From Gnetum montanum (taxonomy: Eukaryota > Streptophyta > Gnetopsida > Gnetales > Gnetaceae): a stretch of DNA of 64,000 nucleotides. Under the pieces are notes generated by a model that was not told the DNA's origin, made no database searches, and saw only the letters and a program-made list of their open reading frames with translations. Shown in pieces: positions 35,648 through 45,499 of this stretch (positions within the stretch are counted from its first letter, which is position 1; every line of letters starts with the position of its first letter). The stretch spans positions 512,002 through 576,001 of the forward strand of contig MNCI01023346.1 of assembly GCA_015680685.1 (NCBI GenBank), written 5' to 3'. The position numbers and the translations under genes were made by a program.

Positions 35648-35770
35648 ATAGGTATACCCCAAGATATATAGTCCAATTAGAAATTTATAACTCAGCATTG
35701 CCTACCAAAGTTAAGCCCATGATTTGGAAGTTTCAAATCAAGAGTCTTAATACTAAGCTAACACCTCATT
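35648..35770 (-). repeat. SINE-like repeat, copy 1 (diverged)
   Basis: Read on the minus strand it begins with a tRNA-like head (GGTGTTAGCTTAGTATTAAG) resembling an A box. It then runs through 'gcaatgctgagttataaatt' to 'cttggggtatacct'. The second half matches copy 2 at 36,365-36,473. Its B box is decayed. Confidence 0.5.
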
Positions 35771-35904
35771 ATTATGACAGCTTACTATTATTATTGTTTT
35801 TGTTTGCACAAACAAACATCTGATAACACAACCTCAGCTTCACAAGAAGGTAGATGTGACCTACTAAGCAAAAGTGTCCTAGCACAATTGGAAAGTTGTT
35901 TAGA

Positions 35905-36060
35905 ATTGGTTCATCATAGGCTTACCCCAACAAAATGGGGTTAGCTCCATGAGTTCTCTTTCGCCATTCACCTTTATCAAGAGCTAGATCTTTATTTATT
36001 TGTTTTTCCAACATCTACAAAATCTGAAAAAGAACTCATCTATGAGATTTAGCGCCAACC
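35905..36060 (+). repeat. LINE 3'-tail-like fragment (RTE type)
   Basis: Contains ACCCCAACAAAATGGGGTTA, CATGAGTTCTCTTTCGCCAT and AAAGAACTCATCTATGAGAT. The same series, diverged, occurs on the minus strand at 40,206-40,420, next to RTE-type reverse transcriptase sequence. It is read as a 5'-truncated copy of that family's 3' end. Confidence 0.5.
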
Positions 36061-36364
36061 TAACATTAACCCTCCTCCTTTCTCATCCAAGCTTAGAATC
36101 AAGCAAAATTGTTTCTTTGAATTGGTTGCAAAGCTGAAAACTTGAAAATGTATCCCAAATGGTTGGGCCTTTCCTTTAATATTATGCTGAAGATTTCATC
36201 TTTATACATCACTATAAATTGTGTTTTGAATTTTTCTTATTTTTAAGATCCAACACCCCTTATCTAAAAATATCTTAAACAAATTTTTTATGGAAGTATA
36301 TTCTAGGTAATTAAATGGCTCAATGCTTAAAATGTCTACAATGAAGCTTTTAATAAGTGAAACA

Positions 36365-36473
36365 TAGGTACACCCTAAAATTTATAGAAGTTTATAACTC
36401 AATGCCATCCAGTGGAATCGAACTCTGACCTAGAGTTACCACACCAAGACCTATGCCACTAAGATAACATCCC
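36365..36473 (-). repeat. tRNA-derived SINE-like repeat, copy 2
   Basis: On the minus strand an A-box-like segment (GTTATCTTAGTGGCATAGG) is followed about 30 bp later by a B box (GAGTTCGATTCC, rc at 36,414-36,425), as in RNA polymerase III promoters of tRNA genes. It has no tRNA fold extension or CCA-adjacent stem, and continues into 'gcattgagttataaact' and 'tagggtgtacct', shared with copy 1. A SINE is therefore more likely than a tRNA gene. Confidence 0.55.
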
Positions 36474-36489
36474 GTAAAACTTTACTCAA

Positions 36490-37262
36490 TTGTTTATGCT
36501 CAATTCATGATTCTCCTACCCTCTCTTGGACACATGCAAAAGTAAAATGGGGGTTTCAAAGACAAGATATTGTCATTTACCAACACATAGAGCAAGTTCT
36601 TTCTAACTTTGTTGTACATAAGTTGCATACTAATACTCCTTGGTATGATGATTGGTTTTGGCCTGACGGTTCCCCTCTTCGCTCTTTATGCATCTCTAAA
36701 GCCAAATCTTGGTTTCATGCGCAAGTTTTTCAATTCTCCACTCTAAATAGACGTTAGAGTTTACATCTTGAGGACCATCAGTGGAAAACTATTTTTCGTC
36801 AGATTTGGACTTCCAAGGCCCAACCTAAGCACCGTTTCTTTTTTTGATCCTTGGTTCATCAAGGTCTTCCCATCAAACATAGACTTCATTTCTTAGGTAT
36901 TGATCATCCTAAATGCCCCATTTGTAAAGCAGATGACTCTTTTCAACATGTCTTTTGGGACTGCTCATTCTCTCAACACATTTGGAAATGGTGTCAATCT
37001 CTCCAAGTTTTCCTTCCTAACCATTCTATTGGTTTTCATCAATGTATCTTTCAAGATAATTGTGTTAAGCGTCACCTTCAAAAAGCCTGGAAAATCGTCT
37101 TATTTGAGATTATCTTCTTTATTTGGTAATGTCGCCTAGATGCTTGGTATCACAACACAAACTACAATGAATTTGACTATGGTATGAAATGCTCTATTGC
37201 TAGTATTGGTCAACTTCAATGTCGAGAACTAGGCTTTGTCAATAATATTACCTTTTTCTAAA
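36490..37262 (+). pseudogene. L1-type LINE, 3' end of ORF2 (zinc-binding domain)
   Basis: The frame at 36,851-37,129 and its surroundings encode the reverse-transcriptase zinc-binding domain that ends plant L1 ORF2. Visible are PKHRFF before it, then HQGLPIKHRLHF, CPICKADDSFQHVFWDC and W at the expected spacing. It extends upstream in broken frames (WYDDWFWPDGSPLRSLC near 36,640) and ends with FVNNITFF and a stop at about 37,262. Reverse transcriptase and endonuclease are missing, so it is a 5'-truncated dead copy. Confidence 0.75.
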
Positions 37263-37410
37263 TGATTTCGCTAACTAGGCTTTATCAATAATATTACCTT
37301 TTTCTAAATGATTTCGCTAACTAGGCTTTATCAATAATATTACCTTTTTCTAAATGATTTCACTAACTAGGCTTTATCAATAATATTACCTTTTTCTAAA
37401 TGATTTCGCT
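37227..37410 (+). repeat. Four 46-bp tandem repeats at LINE 3' end
   Basis: Units start at 37,227, 37,273, 37,319 and 37,365, each beginning AACTAGGCTTT(A/G)TCAAT and ending TGATTTC(G/A)CT. They are almost identical, with two single-base differences. The first unit overlaps the last codons of the LINE ORF2, and the others extend its 3' untranslated region. Confidence 0.92.
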
Positions 37411-37733
37411 TTGAGTTAATTGTATTAGTCTCCTTTTTCAGCTGTCGTCCCGGGGGTGCCATAAGCTTTTGTCTTGTTGCAACAGGTGACTGGGGTCATC
37501 TCTGTTAAGGTTTTGGTTTTTTTTCTTCCCCCCGCGCTCTATCCTCCCTCCTCCCACCAATTTTAGCTCTGATCGATATATTGGTTTAGTTTCTCCTAAT
37601 TTTACCAGTTTGAAATCAATAATGTGCGTAATATGCCACGGAAAGAGATAGACTTGGGTTCGCTGTAAGCCCCATTAATGTATTATCAGAAAAAAGAAAG
37701 CATGCTGTCTATTTCAGCAAAAAGCTCGTATCC
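37411..37733 (+). other. LINE 3' UTR remnant and 5' flank of the PPR gene
   Basis: Holds a short GC-rich stretch (GTCGTCCCGGGGGTGCC), a poly-T/C tract near 37,520-37,550 and a TATA-like GATATATTGG at about 37,574. The latter is about 160 bp before the PPR start and could be a promoter element. This is weak evidence. Confidence 0.4.
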
Positions 37734-39674
37734 ATGGGCAATGTCGCGCTTAAATTTAAGAACCATTTTAGATCTGTAGTCCGTTGCAATACGAATCTTA
37801 CCATCTCGAGGTGCTATCACAGTGGCCACTCGTACTCCTTTGAAATGCCTGCGTCTGGATTCCAATCGAGGAGCCAGGAACAGGAAGCAAGGCACATGTT
37901 CGACAAAATGCCTGATACAAACCTTGATTGCCAAACCACTTTTATTGCTCGTTCTTTCAATAATACCAATATTGCAGGTTTCAGATCTTCACAATTTCAT
38001 TTTGCACGGCTTCTTAAGGCCTGCTCAAAACTTGGATTCCCAGAACATGGCATGACTGTTCATGCCCAGATTATCAAAGCCGGGTTTGAGTCTGGCGTAT
38101 ATGCAGGGACTGCACTTGTAAACATGTATGCCAAATGCAGATATTTGGAAGATGCATTTACGGTTTTTGAGGGTTTACATGACAAGAATTTGGTGTCCTG
38201 GAATGCTATGATTTCCGGTTACGCTCAGTCTGGTTTTGCAGAAGAAGCTCTGGGCCTCACAGCTGTTATGTTTCACGATTATGGCATGAGACCAAATGCT
38301 GTGACTTTGTCCTGCATTCTCAGCTGCTGCAAGGATTTGGAAATAGGCAAACAATTGCATGCCTTGTGCATCATGACAGGAACTCATTTGGATGTGTTTG
38401 TGGCAAGTGCATTGGTAAACATGTATGCAAAATGCCAACGGATGGATCTTGCCTCTCTGTGTTTCAGTAAATCAGAAACCAGGGATTCGGCTCTGTGGAC
38501 GGCTCTGATTTCTGGATATGTTTTGTGTGGGCAGGTGAGCCAGGCCATGGAAGCTTTCAGAGATTTTAGATGCAGAATCCCCAACTGGAGCCATTTGAGT
38601 TTGATCAGTGCACTAGCCCTGTGCAGTGCCTCTGGGTGTTTGAATCTGGGCATTCAACTTCAATCTCATGTAATCAAACAAGGGTTTGAATCAAATGCTA
38701 TGGTTATCAATTCCCTGCTTCATATGTACTGCAGATGCAAACATTTTGATAAGGCATACCACTTGTTCAACAGCATGCCTAAACAAGGTTCTGTTCCATG
38801 GAATGTGATGATTACAGGATGTACCCAAAATGGAGACTCTGAATATGCTGTTGCATTGTTTGTTGAGATGCAGAAAGGGGGAAGTAGACCTGATGAAGAC
38901 ACCCTTTCTGGTGTGTTAACTGCATGTTCTAGTTTGGCACAAACAAGCTTGGCTGGTGCAATGCATGCATGGGTCATCAAAATTGGCTTCCTATTGCATT
39001 TGATTGTAAATAATTCTCTGCTGAATGTGTATGCCAAGTGTGGGAGCATGGAAGATGCATATAAAGTTTTCAGCAGCATTCTTCACAAAGATGTGTTTTC
39101 ATGGACTGCAATGATATCAGGGCTTGCTTGCCATGGCCATGGCTGTGGCTGGGAGGCTATCAGACTATTTACCCAAATGCAAACTACTACTGATATTAAG
39201 CCAAACCATGTTACCTTTCTTGCTGTTCTGATGGCCTGCAGTCAAATAGGTTTGGTGGACAAAGGGCTCATGTATTTCAACACTATGACACAGGTTTACA
39301 ACATCAGGAGTGGCTTGGAACACTATGCCTGCATTGTTGATCTTCTTGCTCGCGCTGGTAATCTGGAAGAGGCATTGTGGTTCATACTTAAAATGCCATT
39401 GAAGGCAGATGCAATTGTATGGAAAACATTGTTGGGAGCCTGTAGAAATCATGGAAATATGACAATAGCAAGCTATGCAGCACAGCAAATCCTTGCATTG
39501 GAACCAAATGACCATGCAACTTGCATGCTTCTCTGTCATATTTATGAAGCAACTGGTAGATGGGATGCTGCTTTACTACTTCGGAAATTCTCAAAAACTG
39601 ACAGCACCAATGAAGAACCAGACTGCAGTTGGCTTGAATTACATGGCATGGTGTATGTGTTTACTGACATTTAG
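37734..39674 (+). CDS. Pentatricopeptide repeat (PPR) protein, PLS class, short E end
   Basis: An uninterrupted 646-codon frame without introns, typical of plant PPR genes. Such proteins bind organellar RNA base by base and act in editing, splicing or stability. The first about 35 residues are rich in Arg, Lys and Ser with no acidic residues (MGNVALKFKNHFRSVVRC), consistent with a mitochondrial or plastid transit peptide. Repeats run from about residue 85 to 530. Examples are GTALVNMYAKCRYLEDAFTV, SWNAMISGYAQSGFAEEAL, NSLLNVYAKCGSMEDAYKVF and HYACIVDLLARAGNLEEAL. The end (VWKTLLGACRNHGNMTIASY ... PDCSWLELHGMVYVFTDI) is an E motif that stops where E+/DYW sequence would follow. No DYW deaminase domain is present. 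The protein would therefore rely on a partner for editing, or be slightly truncated. The start is the first ATG of the frame. It is the best intact gene in the window. Confidence 0.93.
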   Translation: MGNVALKFKNHFRSVVRCNTNLTISRCYHSGHSYSFEMPASGFQSRSQEQEARHMFDKMPDTNLDCQTTFIARSFNNTNIAGFRSSQFHFARLLKACSKLGFPEHGMTVHAQIIKAGFESGVYAGTALVNMYAKCRYLEDAFTVFEGLHDKNLVSWNAMISGYAQSGFAEEALGLTAVMFHDYGMRPNAVTLSCILSCCKDLEIGKQLHALCIMTGTHLDVFVASALVNMYAKCQRMDLASLCFSKSETRDSALWTALISGYVLCGQVSQAMEAFRDFRCRIPNWSHLSLISALALCSASGCLNLGIQLQSHVIKQGFESNAMVINSLLHMYCRCKHFDKAYHLFNSMPKQGSVPWNVMITGCTQNGDSEYAVALFVEMQKGGSRPDEDTLSGVLTACSSLAQTSLAGAMHAWVIKIGFLLHLIVNNSLLNVYAKCGSMEDAYKVFSSILHKDVFSWTAMISGLACHGHGCGWEAIRLFTQMQTTTDIKPNHVTFLAVLMACSQIGLVDKGLMYFNTMTQVYNIRSGLEHYACIVDLLARAGNLEEALWFILKMPLKADAIVWKTLLGACRNHGNMTIASYAAQQILALEPNDHATCMLLCHIYEATGRWDAALLLRKFSKTDSTNEEPDCSWLELHGMVYVFTDI

Positions 39675-40205
39675 CAGAAATCTCTTTGGTTCTAGCTACG
39701 GTTCAAGTCTTTAATTTAACATGGGAAAAGATGATTTTATTAACAAGCCAAATTTTTGGGATATTAGACACCAATCAGGAAAATAAAAGAAATGATCGAG
39801 TTCCTTTACATATGCAGCCATATCTTTTATAAGAAAAAATTATTAATTTTACGACATATACCAATAAATAGGATCTGCCAGCAAGATTAAAGACAGTTAT
39901 TTCCAAAGTAGCTGCATTTGTAAGTTTTTCTAGTGCTTGTAAGATAAATTTGCTTGGAATAAGCAAATCCTACGTCAGTTTAGAACACCTTGAATTTCTA
40001 AAAAAATGTTTCAAGTTATTCTAAAATATGTTGGAGTATGACTTGTGATGTGTTAGTCATAGGTTTGATGCCAAGGAGAGTATGCTAATCTGGAACTATT
40101 GTATTCCTCTTAATTCCACTGATGTCAATCCCAAGCCTGAACATAAAAGGAAGATTAGTGTCAGGTTGACAACTAGTTGTAAAACCATTCTAAATCTCAT
40201 GGATG
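39675..40205. other. 3' flank of the PPR gene
   Basis: AT-rich, without reading frames or recognised repeats. It contains AATAAA-like signals (for example GGAAAATAAAAG near 39,780) that could serve polyadenylation. Confidence 0.4.
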
Positions 40206-40891
40206 AGTTCTTTTTTAGATTTTGAAGATGCTAGAGCACTTCCTCAATGCAATGCATAATAATTACAAGGTCTAATTGTGAAAATTTGGCAATCGTTGCT
40301 CTTGAATGTTATGGAACATGGACAAGGCTTCTCATGAATCAACTTTTCATTGAGGCGAATGGTGAAAAAGAACTCATGTAGGGATCCCCATTTTCTTGGT
40401 AAAAGGCTAAGAGGATGATGATGATGTTTTGGGGTATTATAAAATATGTTTAGCACAACCATGTACTAGTGAATGATCATCACTCGAAGTAATATTTCTC
40501 AAGTTTTATCCATCAACACAATATCATTTGCAAATAACACACCAAAGGATTTCATTCTATGTTTCTTTTGTTAATTCATTCATAATAATCGTAATTAAGT
40601 AATGGTTAAGCATAAACCCTTGATGTAGACTTACCAAAAGGATCATCACCCAAAGTCTCAATGCTCATCTTGTTAAGCAAGGTCTTGAGAAGATCATGGA
40701 TGAGCAAAAGCTTGACCTCTCCAAGTAGTTGTGCCTAAGCTCAAATCCACATCTTTCAACTTGAGAAACAAGCACCCAATCATTACTTCAAATGATCATC
40801 GTTCTTGATGTAGACCTATTATGACTAGAAAATTAGAAGTGATTTCACAAGCTATTCTAATTTTAGAGGTAGCTCCTTCATACACATTTGG
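40206..40891 (-). mobile_element. RTE-type LINE fragment, downstream part
   Basis: On the minus strand the frames encode NVYEGATSKIRIACEITSNF, then GLHQ(E/G), then IIMNELTKE, followed by a region equivalent to the 'W-C-ADDIVL' catalytic box. In RTE-clade reverse transcriptases these blocks occur in this order. The frame is broken by stops and by a 173-bp insertion (40,631-40,803). It continues upstream at 47,714 on the other side of element E. The tail (40,206-40,420) recurs at 35,905-36,060. Confidence 0.7.
40619..40815. repeat. 173-bp insertion with 12-bp direct repeats
   Basis: CTTGATGTAGAC at 40,619-40,630 and again at 40,804-40,815 bracket 173 bp that interrupts the LINE reverse transcriptase at its GLHQG motif. 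The direct repeats look like a target duplication of a retroposed piece such as a SINE or transcript fragment. The inserted sequence is not otherwise recognised. Confidence 0.6.
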
Positions 40892-41457
40892 TGTAACAAC
40901 GTTTTCCCTGAAAACGTTGTTCAGCACCCCAAGAGTTTCCCAAGCAGATTCTAAATCGGGACAAAACTCAAGAGGAATACACCTTAGCAATCAACAATCC
41001 TGAAACACATGTCAACAAACAATGTGTTAGTGTTAGCATGTCTCCTGAGCGGCGTTTCATAAACAATATTCACGATTCGCTAACAAGCTAGATAGCGCTC
41101 CCTTGCTCCACTCACGTGGACACCACGGGGACTACCAGCTAAACCCTCTTGATTCATCACCGCGTGCTGGTAGTTGGTGTCACGCTCCAAGGAGCGCACG
41201 CAACATTCCCATAACACGTCCCATGACACACCCGGTAAAAAACACCCCAACGCAGAGTTGAACTACGCAACCCTCCCAGGCAAGGTCCTACCGAGTGGGG
41301 CAATGAGGTCGGTCGTAGCCTCCTCTTACTAATGCATGGAACTGCCATGCCAGTATGGTTCCGAAGACACAAGGAAAGGAGGACCCCTTGTGCCCCCACG
41401 GCCCCCGAACCGTGGGGGAGGTAGCAAGCTACCAGCAACCCTGCTACCTCTCTCACA
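40892..41457 (-). repeat. Element E 3' LTR
   Basis: TGTAACAAC at the left and CTCTCACA at the right on the plus strand. It aligns base for base with 47,148-47,713 without indels. It is GC-richer than its surroundings, with CACG and CCCC clusters at about 41,150-41,430. Confidence 0.93.
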
Positions 41458-41472
41458 ATTCTCCCCCGCTTA
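41458..41472 (-). promoter_or_regulatory. 3' polypurine tract, element E
   Basis: ATTCTCCCCCGCTTA on the plus strand, that is a GCGGGGGAGAAT tract on the minus strand, abuts the 3' LTR. Confidence 0.8.
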
Positions 41473-42099
41473 AAACGAGTGATGACCTCGGAGCATGGCC
41501 TGGGTAACTCACGAGGCTGCTACATCAAAACCAAGGGAGAATTTCGTCAATTTCGGGGAAGTACGCCCATGCTATTCTGAGTCAATTCGAAGGGATCTTT
41601 GGTTCTGGAAGGTCCAACTACTAGGGCCTAAGGCCGTAAAGCATTTTTGTTGAACTCAACCGTCTTCCTAGGATCCGGACTCATCCTAGCATCTGACACC
41701 CAAGTCAAGAGCATCACTCCTCAAGACTTGAACTGTCCATCCTTCCATACTTGGCCTAAAATGCCAAGCTATGGGAGGACATCAAGTGGTCTATCATTGC
41801 AACATGATAGAACGCACCGACCTAGGGATCCATGAGCTCTAGGGCATCCCTTGACTCGTTTGATCCCAAGATCTAGGAGTCTTAAGTTCAACACTCTTTG
41901 AATCTTAAGCCCCATCGCCTATAGAGCACTTTGAATGGCTCCAAGCACCTTCCTCCCTTGTTTGAGGCCGACTCCCATAGGAATTCGCTCTCGAATCCTA
42001 TAAGGCACCACATGTCGCACCTCTTCTGATTTTTTTTTTTTTGTTTTTTTTTTCACATGGGAGGTTTCTCCATCCATCATCGGAGTAGCCAAGGTGGGA

Positions 42100-45000
42100 G
42101 GTCAATTGCTTGCTCCCTACAAAAGTCCAGGATCAAATTTTCCTGGGACCTCAAGCGCTCCAGTGGTTCCTAGCTATCGTCTGAGTCAGGACGATGTTTC
42201 CAATGGACGAAGAACTCCACTTTTAAATCAGCCCCATGGCCAGTGGTCCGGAAGTTCCAGATGCATTCTGCTCTCTTTCCTTGTATAGATTGTATACAAG
42301 GTCGCTCTCTAATCGAGAGGCTTCTCTCGGGATATGGGAAACCATCCGGCAACGGCTTCAGCATGCTAACATGAAACACTGGATGGACTCGGTCCATATT
42401 GATCGGTAGCTGAAGCTTATATGTTACAGGGTTAATTTTATCACTGATCCAAAAGCGACCATCATACTGCCTCATCAGCTTGGCAATAGTTCCCTGTTTC
42501 GGCTTAAATTGTCGTGGGTCCAATTTCAAAAGAACCCAATCACCCACCTTGAATTCACGAGGCTGGCGTTTTCGATCGGCATATTTTTTTATTCGTTGCA
42601 CTGCCCTCTCCAGATGATACTTTGCTATATCAACATTTTCAGACCACCTCTTCAAGAATTCATCCACTGTGGGATGCCGACCTTGCAACGAGGGGGAGAC
42701 CATATGAGGGGTAATGGGCTGCCTGCCCATTACCAGTTCTACAGAAGAAAACCCAGTAGCTGAGGACTTCTGGATGTTATAGCTCAGCTGGGCAATCCCT
42801 AATAGAAATGGCCAGTTCTTTTGGTCACTACGAACATAGTGACGCAGGTACTCTTCAAGTACCCGATTCATCCGTTCCGTCTGCCCATCGGTCTGCGGAT
42901 GAAAGCTCGTTGACAATTTGAGGGTGGTACCCATCATGCCAAATAGTGCTCGCCAGAAAGCACTTGTGAAGCGCGGATCATGATCTGAAATGATGCTCAT
43001 GGGTAACCCAAAATATCGAACCACCCTGTCAAAATAATATGCTATTGTGTCCTCAGCTGAACATTGTGATGGACAGGGAATGAATATGGCAAATTTAGAG
43101 AATTTGTCCACCACAACAATAATGTTGCTTAAACCCTGAATATTTGGCAATCTCGTGATGAAATCCATAGACACTGTAGCCCATGGAAATGGAGGGATTT
43201 CCAAGGGCAGCAGAAGACCACCCAGACGCTCCGTAGACCCCTTATCCTGCTAGCACACCAGACACTTTTGGATATAAGCAATCACATTTCAATACATTTT
43301 TGGCCAGAAGAAGGTTCTCTCAATGAGAGCCAAGGTCCTTTGTTGTCCCAGGTGCCCTGCCCACTGTGTGTCATGGCATTCTCGGATGATCTCCTTGCGT
43401 AGACCATCCCAATCCAGAATGCATATCCGGTTATCTCGAATCCAAAGTAGTCCATCCCTCATTTTGAACTGCGATGCTCACCCAATTTCTATCAGCTTCA
43501 TTAAATCAATGATATGGGGGTCCCTTTTCAACCCATCTTGAATTCTTGCCAACAACACTTCGTCACATTGAACGTGTGAAGTTTGTGGCCCAATGATAGA
43601 AAAGAGCTGACAGGCAGGTTGAGGACGGTGACTTAATGCATCTGCCACCACGTTCTCCTTCCCAGGACGGTAAGTCAATTGCAGATCAAATTCAGACAAC
43701 ATGGCCAACCATCGAGTCTGTTTGGGCCTCAGCTTCGTTTGATTCATCAAGTAGCTAGTGGCTAGGTTATCCGTCTTCACGAGGACACGACTTCCCAGCA
43801 AGTAGTGTCTCCATGCTCTCAAGCAATGGACAATAGCAAACGTTTCCTTTTCATGGACTGGCCACCTTTGCTCTACTTGATTTAGCTTTCAGCTTTCATA
43901 AGCGACAGGATGACCTTCCTATAGCAAGATGCCCCCAATTGCATTGTCACTGGCATCTGTGTGAACCTCAAAGGATTTCGAGAAATCGGGCAACGCCAAC
44001 ACTGGATGGGAGGTTAAAGCCTCTTTGATCCTCTCGAAGGCTTTCGAACAATTTGTCCCACTCCCATGCAACTTCTTTCTTTTGCAGATTGGTCAGAGGA
44101 GCAACAATTCCTGAGAAATTTTTGATGAATTTCCGATAAAAAGTAGCTAACCTCATGAACTGTCTGACCTCATGCACATTAGTGGGAGCGGGCCATTGGC
44201 GCACAACCTCTACCTTCTTTGGATTTGGCTTTACTTGCCCATACACCACGAGATGCCCCAAAAATTTTAGCTCCGAGCAGCAAAATTCACATTTTTCTTT
44301 CTTAACATACAGCCGATTTTCTCGTAGCTTCTCAAGGACCATCTACAGGTGGAGGGCATGTTCCTCCATTAACTGGCTATAAATCAAGATGTCATCAAGA
44401 TAAATGACCACAAATTTGTCTAGGAAGGGTCGAAATATCTCGTTCATCAAGGTACAAAACGTAGCCAGTGCATTGCAAAGCCCAAAAGGCATTACGGTCC
44501 ATTCATACGACCCATACCGTGTTACACATGCAGTTTTTGCTTCGTCCCCTTCTGCAATGCGAACCTAGTAGTACCCTTGTCTGAGGTCGAGTCGGGTAAA
44601 ATATTGAACCCCTGCCAATTGATCGAACAAGTCAGACATGAGCAGCACTGGATACTTGTTCTTGATCGTGTGTTTATTCAGCAGTTTATAATCACAGCAG
44701 AGCCGTAGCGTTCTGTCTTCCTTGGTAACAAACAGCACTGGTGCCCCATAAGAGGATTTTGAGGAACGAATGTATCCCTTAGACATTAAACCTTCCAGCT
44801 ACTTTTTCAGTTCCCCCAATTCTGGTCCTATTAACTGGTATGACCTTTGGATAGGAGGATCAGTGCCAAGCTGCAATTCGATTTTGTGATCCACTGCTCT
44901 CTGAGGTGGAAAACTACCAGGAAGTTCAGGTGGCATCACATCTTTAAGCTTATCGAGCACCTGTGCTATGCATGGGTCAACAATAGCTTGGGATCCACAA

Positions 45001-45482
45001 GCCTCAGAAGGATCACCCATTTGCATAGCTAGTAGAAATTTCCTAGTAGGGTCCTTGGCCAAACGTTTCATCACCATTGGTGATACAATCTAGGGGCTAG
45101 CATTCTCATCCTTTCCCATCTGTGCTCCATGAGTTTGAACGATACATGAGGAGCTTTCATGTGAAATAAAAATCAAGTCCAAATGTGGAGCTGTGAAAAC
45201 TTTGGCCTTGCGTAAAAATTCTTACCCCAAAATGACCTGAAAGGAGTCCATATCTAGAATTAAAAAATCTAGCACTCCTTGCCATGAGCCTACTCGAACA
45301 GGGACACCACGACACACCCCGACGCACCGAAGGGGTTTGAACTTGGCCAGCTTGCAGGATGCTTGCACGGGTTCCATCTTTAGCTGCAAGTCCTTCACCA
45401 TGGTTGGAACCATGTAATTATGGCTAGCCCCATTATCAATTAGGGTACTTAGCTGACTCGAGCTCACAGTGATTGGGGCCAA
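42100..45482 (-). pseudogene. pol remnant with chromodomain, element E
   Basis: Read leftwards, the protease (45,482-45,222) has LIDNGASHNYM, with the usual DSG altered to DNG. Reverse transcriptase (44,960-44,300) has [20 protein letters not shown] and an intact YLDDILIYS box. RNase H ends near 43,620 with GKENVVADALSHRP. Integrase (about 43,460-42,300) has a zinc finger (ECHDTQWAGHLGQ...CLVC) and an apparently complete DDE set (SMDFITRLP, IISDHDPRFT, GQTERMN). The end (VEFFVHWKHRPDSDDS then a stop where Trp is expected, then EPLE) is a chromodomain, which in chromoviruses guides insertion to marked chromatin. Scattered stops, mostly at former Gln or Trp codons, make it non-functional. Confidence 0.9.
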
Positions 45483-45499
45483 TTGAACCTGATGTAGCG

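Noticed and set aside
36408-36472. tRNA gene on the minus strand
   Set aside because: A and B box-like segments are present, but acceptor and anticodon stems do not form and the sequence continues into a tail shared with a second copy. SINE-like is the better call.
41157-41456. Cys/Gly-rich frame on the minus strand of element E LTRs (and 47,413-47,838)
   Set aside because: The same frame occurs in both LTRs and runs into unrelated flanking sequence in one of them. It follows from GC-rich LTR sequence.
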